A stretch of DNA of 60,222 nt from an uncultured Collinsella sp. (lineage in GTDB: Bacteria > Actinomycetota > Coriobacteriia > Coriobacteriales > Coriobacteriaceae), in NCBI GenBank assembly GCA_958407995.1, contig CATYJU010000008.1:1-60222 (forward strand), given 5' to 3'. The translations under genes were made by a program, and so were the position numbers. The notes beneath the pieces are model-generated. The model was not told the origin of the DNA. It worked only from the letters and a program-made list of their open reading frames with translations, and ran no database searches. Below are positions 6,841-15,091 of the stretch, piece after piece. Each line of letters opens with the position of its first letter. Within the stretch, counting starts at the first letter, position 1.

Positions 6841-8310
6841 ATGGAACTCATAGTCAAAGCTAAAGACATCTTTTTGGAATATGCCGGCCGCGATATCCTG
6901 GATATCGAAGAGTTGGAAATCTACTCCTACGATCGCATCGGCTTGGTGGGAGACAATGGCGCAGGCAAAACCAGCCTGCTTAAAATTCTGAGCGGCAATC
7001 TTACCATTGCGGACGCCGACGTCAGGCACTTCGGCAGCATTGCCCTCATCGGCCAACTCGATGAACTCGACCTTGATGCGGCTCAGGACAGTGGTGAGAT
7101 GCTCTCCCGTCTCAACGTCGCCGGAGTGGCGCAGGAGACGATGAGCGGCGGGGAGGAAACACGCGCCAAGATTGCCTCTGCACTCTCCCAGCATGCAAGC
7201 GCGATCTTCGCCGACGAGCCTACGAGCCACCTCGACCAAGACGGCATCCGCCTTCTCGTCGGACAACTCAAGGCATTTGATGGGGCTCTGCTCATCGTGA
7301 GCCATGACCGTCATTTTCTCGACCAGGTGGTAGACAAGATCTGGGAGCTCAAAGACGGCGGTATTTCCGAATTCTGGGGTGACTACTCCGACTATCTGCG
7401 ACAGAAAGAAGAAGAGCGCAAAGCTCAGGCGACTCGATACGAAGAGGCGATGCGCGAGCGCGATCGCCTCGAAGCCGCCATCGAAAAACAACGGAAAAAA
7501 GCACGGCAGGTCGACGCCAAGCGGAAGGCTGCGAAAAAAAGCAACGAGTATGCAGGTCGATTGGGGCATCAGAAAGCAACCGGCACCAAACAGAAGAGGA
7601 TGTACCAGGCGGCTAAGGACATGGAGAAGCGCCTCGAAGCGCTCGAAGGGATTGAGGCCCCAGATAGCATTCGCGCCGTGCGGTTCCGCCAGAGCAAGGC
7701 CCTGGAACTGCATAGTAAATTTCCCATCTCGGCAGACGATTTCAGCTTGAGCTTCGGCAACTGCATGCTCTATGACCACGCGAAATTCGAGATACCGCTC
7801 GGTGCCAAAGTGGCCATCACCGGTGGCAACGGTACAGGAAAGACCAGCCTGCTGAAGGCAATCGCTCGACGCGCCGACGGTATCAACATCTCTCCCAAGG
7901 CAGAGATCGGTTACTTCGAGCAAACAGGCTACAAGTTCGACGCCCGTCAGTCTGCGATCTCGTTCATGCAGGATGGTTGCGAGTACAGCATGACCGAAAT
8001 TCGAGGCATCCTCGCCTCTATGGGAATCGGACCGCGCGACCTGACAAAGGACGTTGGCGTTCTCTCGGGAGGCGAAGTCATCAAGCTGCTACTCGCGAAG
8101 ATGCTGCTGGGCAGATACAACATCTTGCTCATGGACGAGCCTGGAAATTACCTGGACATCAAGAGCGCCGAAGCCCTCGAGCAGATGATGAGCGCCTATG
8201 CCGGAACGATAGTGTTCGTCTCCCACGATAAGAGGCTGGTCGAGAACGTCGCAGACATTGTCTACGAAATAAAGGACACCAAGCTAGTCAAAATCTTTCA
8301 GCGCGAATAG
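6841..8310 (+). CDS. Msr(D)-like ABC-F ribosomal protection protein
   Basis: A 489-residue soluble ABC-F protein with two ATPase domains and no membrane part. Domain 1 has Walker A GDNGAGKTS (about residues 38-46), signature MSGGEE and Walker B IFADEPTSHLD. The basic inter-domain linker spans about 190-260. Domain 2 has GGNGTGKTS, VLSGGEVIKLLLAKMLLGRYN and LLMDEPGNYLD. The opening MELIVKAKDI, the segment KIWELKDG.I.E.WG.YSDYLRQKEEERK and FRQSKALELH match Msr(D) closely. Such proteins release macrolides or related drugs from the ribosome exit tunnel. It has a weak AAAGGCGG ribosome site and is likely co-transcribed with the pump upstream. Confidence 0.9.
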   Translation: MELIVKAKDIFLEYAGRDILDIEELEIYSYDRIGLVGDNGAGKTSLLKILSGNLTIADADVRHFGSIALIGQLDELDLDAAQDSGEMLSRLNVAGVAQETMSGGEETRAKIASALSQHASAIFADEPTSHLDQDGIRLLVGQLKAFDGALLIVSHDRHFLDQVVDKIWELKDGGISEFWGDYSDYLRQKEEERKAQATRYEEAMRERDRLEAAIEKQRKKARQVDAKRKAAKKSNEYAGRLGHQKATGTKQKRMYQAAKDMEKRLEALEGIEAPDSIRAVRFRQSKALELHSKFPISADDFSLSFGNCMLYDHAKFEIPLGAKVAITGGNGTGKTSLLKAIARRADGINISPKAEIGYFEQTGYKFDARQSAISFMQDGCEYSMTEIRGILASMGIGPRDLTKDVGVLSGGEVIKLLLAKMLLGRYNILLMDEPGNYLDIKSAEALEQMMSAYAGTIVFVSHDKRLVENVADIVYEIKDTKLVKIFQRE

Positions 8311-8366
8311 CCCTAAATGAGCAAGAAATAATCCCCGAACGGAGACAAGGGAGTAAAACGGCAAAG

Positions 8367-8412
8367 AAAGAGCCTCCGTCCCAACGCAGGGAACGGAGGC
8401 TCTTTAATCGCT
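8367..8412 (+). terminator. Terminator after the ABC-F gene
   Basis: Perfect 13-bp stem AAAGAGCCTCCGT (8367-8379) / ACGGAGGCTCTTT (8393-8405), loop of 13 bases, with adenines on one side and thymines on the other, so it could work in both directions. Confidence 0.75.
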
Positions 8413-8516
8413 TTTACTCATCTCCGTCGCTGGTGGCTTTGTCATGACTCTCGTACGAAACGAAACTCAGCGGCATAGTGCGGCACTCAAAATCGCAGGT
8501 CAGAACCCTGTCGTCC

Positions 8517-8795
8517 TACTCCCACTCTATGAATCGAAAGTGCGGGCATTTCCATGTCGTCTCGTATTTTATACGGAAAACGAACGTGGCGATACACGGC
8601 GATACTCAACGGCACAAAAGTGAGACAAAACTGCTCTGATAATAGAAACTCAAATGAAACTCAAGGGTGTTGAGTTTCATTTTTGTCCCAGTAGCAAAAA
8701 GGGCAGGGTAGAGCGGCCAAATCCTCCCCTTTTCAGGTGATCTGAAGCGGCATCACATGCAAGCCACCAGCGACAATTGCAAACCTATAGTTAAA
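8517..8795. repeat. Structured dispersed repeat, copy 3 (divergent)
   Basis: Begins TACTCCCACTC like copies 1 and 2. It retains the nested hairpin in a changed sequence with the pairing kept: ATGAAACTCAA/TTGAGTTTCAT inside GAGACAAAA/TTTTGTCCC. It ends near GCAAGCCACCAGC. It is about 110 bases shorter than the other copies. Confidence 0.65.
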
Positions 8796-8800
8796 AACTC

Positions 8801-8840
8801 TCTCCAGTTTGCTCCAGTTTGTCGCAGTTTGTTTTAGTTC
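8801..8840. repeat. Four degenerate 10-bp tandem units
   Basis: tctcCAGTTT, gctcCAGTTT, gtcgCAGTTT, gtttTAGTTC in exact 10-base phase. No gene to 8950; 8841-8950 shows nothing further that I recognise. Confidence 0.5.
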
Positions 8841-8950
8841 GCCCAATTTATACCCAGTCTCAAAAATTGCCGAAAATCCATGGGGTCAAATTTGAGTCAC
8901 GGATATCCATACAATTTTGGTCATTCTCTGGGGTCACGCTGGGTCACGGC

Positions 8951-9214
8951 CTAACCGGATATCCAATCGGAAAGGACGGCTGCCGTCTCGCGATTGGCGG
9001 AGTAGTGCATCCAGCGGCCGTCCTTGCGGCAGCTGACCAGCCCGGCGGCGCAGAGTTGCTTCACATGGTGGGAAAGGGTGGGCTGGGTGATGTCCATCTG
9101 CTCAAGAATCTTGCACGCGCAGATATCGTCCTTGTCCTTGATGGCCTGGTAGATGCGCAGGCGCGTGGGGTCGCCCAGCGCCTTGAACGCCGCCGCGAGG
9201 CTCTCGTTGTCCAT
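8951..9214 (-). CDS. ArsR/SmtB family repressor
   Basis: An 87-residue winged-helix repressor. It opens MDNESLAAAFKALGDPTRLRIY, an ArsR-family first helix; the DICACKILE segment places a CxC pair where ArsR proteins bind arsenite; the recognition helix is TQPTLSHHVKQL; the C-terminal wing is CRKDGRWMHYSAN. The ATG at 9214 has AGGAGG just upstream; longer in-frame starts read into the operator. It is divergent from the permease gene, with an AT-rich dyad between them. It should bind this dyad and release it when arsenite or antimonite occupies the Cys pair. Confidence 0.9.
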   Translation of the reverse strand: MDNESLAAAFKALGDPTRLRIYQAIKDKDDICACKILEQMDITQPTLSHHVKQLCAAGLVSCRKDGRWMHYSANRETAAVLSDWISG

Positions 9215-9251
9215 GGTTTCCTCCTGTCTGTCTGGCAGCTTCAGTATATCA

Positions 9252-9330
9252 CGCAAATTCATATATTGACATATATCTATGTGACTCCTATATTGTCGTC
9301 TTAACATAGATATATATCGATACATCAATA
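9252..9330. promoter_or_regulatory. ArsR operator/divergent promoter region
   Basis: Imperfect dyads: TATATTGACATATATCTATG near 9261-9280 and ACATAGATATATATCGAT near 9304-9321, related as inverted repeats, plus a second CATCAATAT. The AT-rich block contrasts sharply with the surrounding GC-rich DNA. Confidence 0.6.
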
Positions 9331-9344
9331 TGAAAGGAGTCCCA

Positions 9345-10355
9345 ATGGAGTCCATCGGAACGTTCATCTTGGACCAGGTGCTGAAGATGCAGTGGCTGAG
9401 CGAACTGATCGCCGCCTTGCTGGGCGCGCTAGGCATTGACGCAGCGGGCCAGTGGGGCGGCACGCTCCACTTCTTCATCTATGACACGGTGAAGATCGTC
9501 ATCCTGCTGTGCGTGCTCATCTTCGTCATCAGCTACATCCAGAGCCACTTCCCGCCGGAGCGCAGCCGCAAGATAATGGGCCGTTTCAAGGGTGTCTGGG
9601 GCAACGTGGTGGGAGCGCTGTTGGGAACGGTGACGCCGTTTTGCAGCTGCAGCTCCATCCCGCTGTTCATCGGGTTCACCCGCGCGGGCCTGCCGCTGGG
9701 CGTCACGTTCAGCCTCCTCATCAGCTCGCCCATGGTGGACCTGGGCAGCCTGGTGCTGATCATGAGCATCTTCGGTCCGGGTGTGGCCGTGGCCTACACG
9801 GTGGTGGGCCTGCTCATCGCCATCGCCGGCGGCGCCATCATCCAGAAAATGGGCATGGAGGGACACCTGACCGACTTCGTGCGCGGCGACGCGCCGGCGG
9901 ACGCCGAGCTCCTGTCCATGACCGTGGCCGAGCGCCTGGCCTACGCCCGCAAGGAGACCTGGGGCACGTTCAAGAAGGTGTTCCCGTACATCCTGCTGGG
10001 CGTGGGAATCGGCGCCTTCATCCACAACTGGATCCCCGCCGAGTGGATCGAGCTGGTCCTGGGCGACGGCAACCCCTTCGCCGTGGTGCTGGCCACCCTC
10101 GTCGGCGCGCCCATCTACGCCGACACCTTCGGCGCCATCCCCATCGCCGAGGCCCTGTACTATAAGGGCACGGGCCTGGGCACGGTGCTGGCCTTCATGA
10201 TGAGCGTCACCACGCTGTCCATCCCCAGCCTGACCATGCTCTCCCGCGTCATCAAGCCCAGGCTGATGGTGACGTTCGTGGGGCTGTGCATCGTCGGCAT
10301 GGTGCATAAGCGGCTACGTGTTCAACTTCCTGCAGCCGCTGTTCTAACCAGTTAG
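9345..10355 (+). CDS. ArsP/DUF318-type permease (frameshifted near its end)
   Basis: An integral membrane permease of the DUF318/ArsP family (UPF0718), known to export trivalent organoarsenicals or to act with thioredoxin-like partners. Landmarks are the TPFCSCSSIPLFIGF motif with its Cys cluster, SSPMVDLGSL and a second half GAPIYADTFGAIPIAEAL, with about eight hydrophobic segments. ATG 9345 has AAAGGAG upstream. An extra C near 10305 shifts the frame: without it the protein would end SGYVFNFLQPLF at 10347; as read it ends with an unrelated basic 16-residue tail. Only the last helix is affected. Confidence 0.85.
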   Translation: MESIGTFILDQVLKMQWLSELIAALLGALGIDAAGQWGGTLHFFIYDTVKIVILLCVLIFVISYIQSHFPPERSRKIMGRFKGVWGNVVGALLGTVTPFCSCSSIPLFIGFTRAGLPLGVTFSLLISSPMVDLGSLVLIMSIFGPGVAVAYTVVGLLIAIAGGAIIQKMGMEGHLTDFVRGDAPADAELLSMTVAERLAYARKETWGTFKKVFPYILLGVGIGAFIHNWIPAEWIELVLGDGNPFAVVLATLVGAPIYADTFGAIPIAEALYYKGTGLGTVLAFMMSVTTLSIPSLTMLSRVIKPRLMVTFVGLCIVGMVHKRLRVQLPAAAVLTS

Positions 10356-10395
10356 GAGCCCGCACGGTGCGGGCGCGTCGAAAGGAGAAATTGTC

Positions 10396-10740
10396 ATGGG
10401 ATTGTTCGGATTCGGAAAGAAGAAGGAAGAGAAGGCCGCCGTTCCCTGCGCGTGCAATGATGGCGCTCCGCAGATGAAGGCAGAGCCCTGCGGCTGCGGA
10501 GGCGCCCGCCAGGTGAAGGTGCTGGGGGCCGGCTGCAAGAAGTGCCACGACGAGCTGAACGATAACGCCCAAGCGGCCATCGCCGAGCTGGGGCTCGAGG
10601 CGGAGCTTGAGTACGTCACCGACATGGACCGCGTAATGAGCTACGGCGCAATGAGCCTGCCCGCGTTGGTTGTCGACGGCAAGGTCGTGTCCGCTGGCAT
10701 GGTACTCACCCCGGCCGAGGTCATGGAGTACCTGAGGTGA
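10396..10740 (+). CDS. Small thioredoxin-like (redox-active disulfide) protein
   Basis: A 114-residue protein of the thioredoxin-like redox_disulf_2 group that accompanies DUF318 permeases. After a Lys- and Cys-rich N-terminal extension (CAC at about 18-20 and CGC at about 33-35), the domain begins VKVLGAGCKKCHE-like, giving a CxxC at about residues 46-49, and has the cis-Pro segment MSLPALVVDGKVV. GAAAGGAG lies before the ATG. Its position between the permease and acr3 suggests a role in metalloid reduction or delivery. The extra Cys pairs could bind metal. Confidence 0.85.
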   Translation: MGLFGFGKKKEEKAAVPCACNDGAPQMKAEPCGCGGARQVKVLGAGCKKCHDELNDNAQAAIAELGLEAELEYVTDMDRVMSYGAMSLPALVVDGKVVSAGMVLTPAEVMEYLR

Positions 10741-10745
10741 GGGAA

Positions 10746-11791
10746 ATGAACTCTGGTGGATTGAGGAGTTTGGGGCTCTGGGACAGGTATCTGACGCTTT
10801 GGGTCTTCACAGCCATGGCCGCAGGCGTTGCCCGGGATATCTGTTCCCCTGGCTCGCCGACGCCATAGGATCGTTCACCGTCGGGACGACGAACATTCCC
10901 ATAGCGATAGGCCTCATCCTCATGATGTACTCACCGCTGGCCAAGGTCCGCTACGGCGAGATGCCAAAGGTGTTCAAGAGCAAGCGCCTCATCGTGCTGT
11001 CTCTTGTTCTCAACTGGGTGCTTTGCCCCTTGCTCATGCTTGTCCTTGCCGTGGTGTTCTTGCGCGACGCGCCTGACTACATGGCGGGAATCATCATGAT
11101 TGGGCTGGCGCGCTGCATCGCAATGGTGCTGGTGTGGAACGACTTTGCCGGCGGCTCCAACGAGTACGCTGCCGGTCTTGTCGCGGTGAACGCCGTCTTC
11201 CAGATTGCGTTCTACGGTCCCATGGCGTGGCTCTTCCTGTCGGTATTGGCGCCTATGCTGGGTGCCCCGGGCATGTCGATCGAGGTGTCCGCATGGCAGA
11301 TCGCCCAGAGCGTCCTCATCTACCTGGGCATCCCGCTGGTTGCGGGTGCGCTGACCAGGTTCATAGGCGTCAGGCGTTTTGGCGAGGAGGGGTACAGTGC
11401 CAGGGTTCTGCCAAAGACCTCCAAGATCACTCCGGTGGCCCTGTTGTTCACCATTGTGATCATGTTCTCCATGAAGGGCGAAATGATTTCAAGCCTGCCC
11501 CTGGACGTGCTGAGAATCGCAGTGCCTCTGGTCGTCTACTTCGTCGTGACGTTCTTTGCAAGCGCATGGCCGGCTCGTCGTGCTGGCGCGGACTACGAGA
11601 GGATGGCGTCCGTTGCCTTCACCGCTACTGGCAATAACTTCGAGCTCACCATCGCCGTCGCTGCGGCCACCTTCGGGCTTGCAAGCGGCCAGGCCTTCGC
11701 AGCCGTAGTCGGCCCCCTCATCGAGGTTCCGGCGCTGATCCTGCTTGTCAACGCCGCGTTGCGCTTGAAGAAGCGGTGGTACGAGTCGTAA
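10746..11791 (+). pseudogene. Acr3-type arsenite efflux protein, frameshifted
   Basis: Acr3 arsenite permease, about 348 residues if the frame were intact. The start at 10746 (ATGAACTCTGG, preceded by GAGGTGAGGG) encodes LGLWDRYLTLWVFTAMAAGVA and then runs to a stop at about 10868. From about 10840 the next frame continues correctly with GYLFPWLADAIGS and the rest of the family, including the Cys in NWVLCPLLM and ARCIAMVLVWNDFAGGS. One missing base near 10838 (GCC C-GG GAT instead of GCC CTG GGA TAT) explains it. It is either an inactivating mutation or a sequence error. It forms a unit with the preceding two genes; no arsC is present. Confidence 0.85.
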
Positions 11792-11828
11792 GGCGCTTCA
11801 CCTTGCAAATAGACGTTCTGGAAGATGA

Positions 11829-11855
11829 AAAAGGAGTCCCATTGGGGCTCCTTTT
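11829..11855. terminator. Bidirectional terminator between acr3 and guaA
   Basis: AAAAGGAG-T-CCC / GGG-G-CTCCTTTT, a 12-bp stem with one T-G pair and a 3-base loop. A-rich and T-rich flanks suit termination of both converging genes. Confidence 0.75.
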
Positions 11856-11895
11856 AACTTGCAAGCCGTTTGCGACTATTGACTTGGAATAGTCG

Positions 11896-13494
11896 CTATT
11901 CCCACTCGATCGTCGCGGGCGGCTTGGACGTGATGTCGTAGCACACGCGGTTGGCGCCGGGAACCTCGGCGACGATGCGGCTGGAGATGCGGGCCAGGAC
12001 GTCGTAGGGCAGTTTGGCCCAGTCGGCGGTCATGGCATCGCTGGACTCGACGGCACGCAGTATGATCGGGCGCTGGTAGGTGCGCTCGTCGCCCATAACG
12101 CCCACGGACTTGATGTCGGGCAGGACCGCGAAATACTGCCAGCAGCTGTGCTCGGAGTTGCGCTCGCCGGTCTGCTCGAACAGGTGCTCGTTGTAGGCAT
12201 CGAGCTCCTCGCGCACGATGGCGTCGGCGTTCTTCAAGATCTCGAGCTTCTCCTTGTCCACCGCGCCGATGATGCGGATGGCCAGACCCGGACCCGGGAA
12301 AGGCTGACGGAACACGATGTGACCCGGCAGGCCCAGTGCCAGGCCAAGCGCGCGGACCTCGTCCTTAAAGAAGTGATCGAGCGGCTCGATGAGGTCGAAG
12401 TGCACGCCCTCGGGGAACGGGATCAGGTTGTGATGGCTCTTGATGGTGGCCGTCTTGCCGCCCGTCTTGCGAGCGCCAGACTCGATGATGTCGGGGTAGA
12501 TGGTGCCCTGAGCCAGATACTTGACCGGCTTGCCATCGGTCTCGAGCTGCTGCGCCACGGCGAAGAACTCTTTCCAGAACTGCGTACCGATGATGCGACG
12601 CTTCTCCTCGGGCTCGGTCACGCCGGCCAGAAGCTCGGCATAGCGGTCCTCGGCGTGGACGTGGATAAAGTCGACGTCAAACTGCTTAGTGAAGACCTCC
12701 TCCACCTGCTCGGGCTCGCCCTTGCGCAGCAGGCCGTGGTTGATGAACACGCAGGTCATCTGCTTGCCCACGGCGCGAGCGCCCAGCGCGGCCACGACGG
12801 AGGAGTCGACGCCGCCGGACAGGGCTAGAATCACGCGGTCGTCGCCGACCTTCTCGCGGAACTCGGCCGTCATAGTCTCGACCAGGTTGTCCATGCTCCA
12901 GTTGGGCTCCAGGCCGCAGATCTCAAACAGGAAGTTGCTCAGCAGCTGCTGACCGTACTCGGAGTGCTTGACCTCGGGGTGGAACTGCGTGGTGAAGATC
13001 TTGCGCTCGGGGCACTCCATGGCGGCAACCGGGCACACGTCGGTGCTGGCGGTAACGGTAAAGCCCTCGGGCACCTCGGAGACGGCGTCGCGATGGCTCA
13101 TCCACACGGTCTGCTCCATGGGCGTGGAGTTAAAGAGCTTGGCGCCGGCCGTGCGCGTGATAGTGGCGCGGCCGTACTCGCCCACCTCGGAGTGGCCAAC
13201 CTTGCCGCCGAGCGTCACGGCCGTGATCTGATGGCCGTAGCAGAAGCCCAGGACGGGAAGGCCCAGGTCAAAGATGGCGGGATCGATGGACGGAGCGTCC
13301 TCGGCATACACGGAAGCCGGGCCGCCGGAAAGGATGAGCGCAGAGGCGTTCATCTCGCGAATCTCGTCGGCCGAGATGTCGCAGGGGACGATCTCGGAAT
13401 ACACGTTGAGGTCGCGGACGCGACGGGCAATGAGCTGACCGTACTGCGCACCAAAGTCGAGTACGAGGACCTTTGCGGAAGCCTTTTGATCCAT
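11896..13494 (-). CDS. guaA: GMP synthase (glutamine-hydrolysing)
   Basis: Converts XMP to GMP with glutamine and ATP in the cytoplasm. The 532-residue protein has an N-terminal class I amidotransferase domain (nucleophile Cys at about residue 85 in GFCYGHQ; His-Glu in FHPEVKHS), an ATP-pyrophosphatase domain (P-loop LALSGGVDSSVVAAL) and a C-terminal dimerisation domain ending PPATIEWE. ATG 13494 is chosen over longer in-frame starts because family proteins begin shortly before VLVLDFGAQY and GGGGGAACC precedes it. The gene is monocistronic and faces asparaginase across a divergent promoter region. Confidence 0.97.
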   Translation of the reverse strand: MDQKASAKVLVLDFGAQYGQLIARRVRDLNVYSEIVPCDISADEIREMNASALILSGGPASVYAEDAPSIDPAIFDLGLPVLGFCYGHQITAVTLGGKVGHSEVGEYGRATITRTAGAKLFNSTPMEQTVWMSHRDAVSEVPEGFTVTASTDVCPVAAMECPERKIFTTQFHPEVKHSEYGQQLLSNFLFEICGLEPNWSMDNLVETMTAEFREKVGDDRVILALSGGVDSSVVAALGARAVGKQMTCVFINHGLLRKGEPEQVEEVFTKQFDVDFIHVHAEDRYAELLAGVTEPEEKRRIIGTQFWKEFFAVAQQLETDGKPVKYLAQGTIYPDIIESGARKTGGKTATIKSHHNLIPFPEGVHFDLIEPLDHFFKDEVRALGLALGLPGHIVFRQPFPGPGLAIRIIGAVDKEKLEILKNADAIVREELDAYNEHLFEQTGERNSEHSCWQYFAVLPDIKSVGVMGDERTYQRPIILRAVESSDAMTADWAKLPYDVLARISSRIVAEVPGANRVCYDITSKPPATIEWE

Positions 13495-13761
13495 GGTTCC
13501 CCCTCTTGTTGGCGGGGAGCCGGTGCCCACCCGCGTGAATGAACGAAAATAACCTCCATAGTGTACACGTTATATGGGGTTTCTCGCCCCTCGCGGCCAT
13601 CAGCGCACGGCAAACGCACGACCTGGGCCCCTATTTGACGGCAATTGAAGTGTTTTCAAACGTTACAGATGATGTAATACGTTTGAACATTGGACGCCCT
13701 GTGCCACAATACTGCCGAACGACTCCGCCTCTGCGGCGGCAAATACGATAGGAATACCAGC
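13495..13761. promoter_or_regulatory. Divergent intergenic region guaA/asparaginase
   Basis: About 270 bases without a gene. AT-rich stretches at 13555-13580 and 13655-13700 are likely promoter zones. No riboswitch-like structure was recognised. Confidence 0.3.
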
Positions 13762-14775
13762 ATGAAGCGCATCCTTCTCATCGCCACGGGCGGCACCATC
13801 GCATCGACCGAGGACGGCAACGGCCTCTCCCCCGCCCTGACCGGTGAGGAGCTCGCCCAGAGCGTCCCCGAGATCTCGGGGCTCTGCGAGCTCGACGTCG
13901 TGCAGCCCATGAACATCGACAGCACCAACATGCGCCCGAGCGACTGGATGCGTATCCGCGACGTCATTGTCGAGGGTTATGCCGACCACGACGGCTTCGT
14001 GATTCTGCACGGCACCGACACCATGAGCTACACGGCCGCGGCGCTCTCCTACTTGATCCAGGACAGTCCTAAGCCCATCGTGCTCACCGGTTCGCAAAAG
14101 CCCATGGGCAACCCCTTTACCGATGCCAAGCTCAACCTGTACCAAAGCCTGCTCTATGCGCTCGACGAGCATTCGCACGACGTCTCGATCGTTTTTGGCG
14201 GCGTGGCCATTGCCGGCACGCGCGCCCGCAAGCAGCGCACCATGAGCTTTAACGCGTTCATTAGCGTCAACTATCCGCCCATCGCCTATATCCGCAACGA
14301 CCGCATCGTGCGCAACGGGCTTCACGGCACGCATCAGGGCGAAAACCCGGTGCGTTTCTACGACAGCATCGATCCGCGCGTATTTGTACTCAAGCTTACG
14401 CCCGGCGTAAACCCGGGCATCCTCGACGCCCTTGCCGATAGCTACGACGCCGTGATTCTGGAGACCTTTGGCATTGGCGGTATCCCCGAGTTTGGTGAGT
14501 CGGGAGAGTCGTTCCAAGAGGCAATTTTCCGCTGGGTCGATTCGGGCCGCACCGTCGTTATGACCACGCAGGTCCCCGAAGAGGGCCTTGACCTTGGTGT
14601 TTATGAGGTCGGCCGTGCCTACGCCGATCACCCGGGTATTTTGCGCGGCGACGATATGACCACCGAGACACTCGTGGCCAAAACCATGTGGGCGCTCGGC
14701 CAGTCACGCGATGCGTCAGAAATTCAGCGCCTGTTCTACAGTCAAGTCAACCACGACCGTATCCCGATGGTGTAA
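13762..14775 (+). CDS. L-asparaginase, type I
   Basis: Hydrolyses asparagine to aspartate and ammonia. The 337-residue protein shows both catalytic threonine motifs: ATGGTIAS at residues 7-14 and HGTDTMSYTA at about 88-97, followed by the Lys-containing GSQKPMGNPFTDAKLN. The C-terminal part has ETFGIGGIP and TTQVPEEGLDL. ATG 13762 fits the family N-terminus MKRILLIATGG; AGGA lies upstream. No signal peptide, so it is cytoplasmic (type I) rather than a secreted type II enzyme. The downstream XRE gene is on the other strand. Confidence 0.95.
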   Translation: MKRILLIATGGTIASTEDGNGLSPALTGEELAQSVPEISGLCELDVVQPMNIDSTNMRPSDWMRIRDVIVEGYADHDGFVILHGTDTMSYTAAALSYLIQDSPKPIVLTGSQKPMGNPFTDAKLNLYQSLLYALDEHSHDVSIVFGGVAIAGTRARKQRTMSFNAFISVNYPPIAYIRNDRIVRNGLHGTHQGENPVRFYDSIDPRVFVLKLTPGVNPGILDALADSYDAVILETFGIGGIPEFGESGESFQEAIFRWVDSGRTVVMTTQVPEEGLDLGVYEVGRAYADHPGILRGDDMTTETLVAKTMWALGQSRDASEIQRLFYSQVNHDRIPMV

Positions 14776-14796
14776 CCACCGGTCAATAGGCATCTT

Positions 14797-15015
14797 CTAT
14801 TCGATACCCTCAAGAAGCTCTGACACCGTCATGCCGAGTGCGGGTGCGATCTTAAATAGAACCTTGAGCGTGAAATTTGCCGTCCCATCTTCGATTCGGT
14901 CGAGATAGGGTCGGCTGATTCCTGTCGCCACACAAAAATCAACCTTGGAGATACCAAGGTCCCTGCGTGTCTCTTCGACCCGCCTGCCAAGAATCTGTTT
15001 CGCACGTTCGTCCAT
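14797..15015 (-). CDS. Small XRE-family regulator
   Basis: A 72-residue single-domain Cro/C1-type helix-turn-helix protein. The HTH is ISKVDFCVATGISRPYLDRIE; a conserved second half reads LKVLFKIAPALGMTVSELLEG. It is divergent from an unknown 129-residue gene at 15092, and a perfect 24-bp palindrome (15045-15068) sits between them, the likely operator for both promoters. No dimerisation or effector domain. Confidence 0.85.
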   Translation of the reverse strand: MDERAKQILGRRVEETRRDLGISKVDFCVATGISRPYLDRIEDGTANFTLKVLFKIAPALGMTVSELLEGIE

Positions 15016-15044
15016 GCAGCCGAGTTTGAAATGGAGCCGAACAT

Positions 15045-15068
15045 AAACGTAAACTATAGTTTACGTTT
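15045..15068. promoter_or_regulatory. Perfect 24-bp palindrome, probable XRE operator
   Basis: AAACGTAAACTA followed by its exact reverse complement TAGTTTACGTTT, with no spacer, about 30 bases upstream of each divergent gene. Confidence 0.7.
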
Positions 15069-15091
15069 TGCCGAATACACAGGAGTTTTCT

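Noticed and set aside
9429..10307. Long minus-strand frame opposite the permease gene
   Set aside because: His/Gly/Ala-rich composition typical of the antisense of a GC-rich gene; the plus strand encodes a clear DUF318 permease.
11881..11915. Fourth copy of the structured repeat at the guaA end (TATTCCCACTCGAT)
   Set aside because: The match is limited to about 14 bases that encode the conserved guaA C-terminus; no hairpin core follows.
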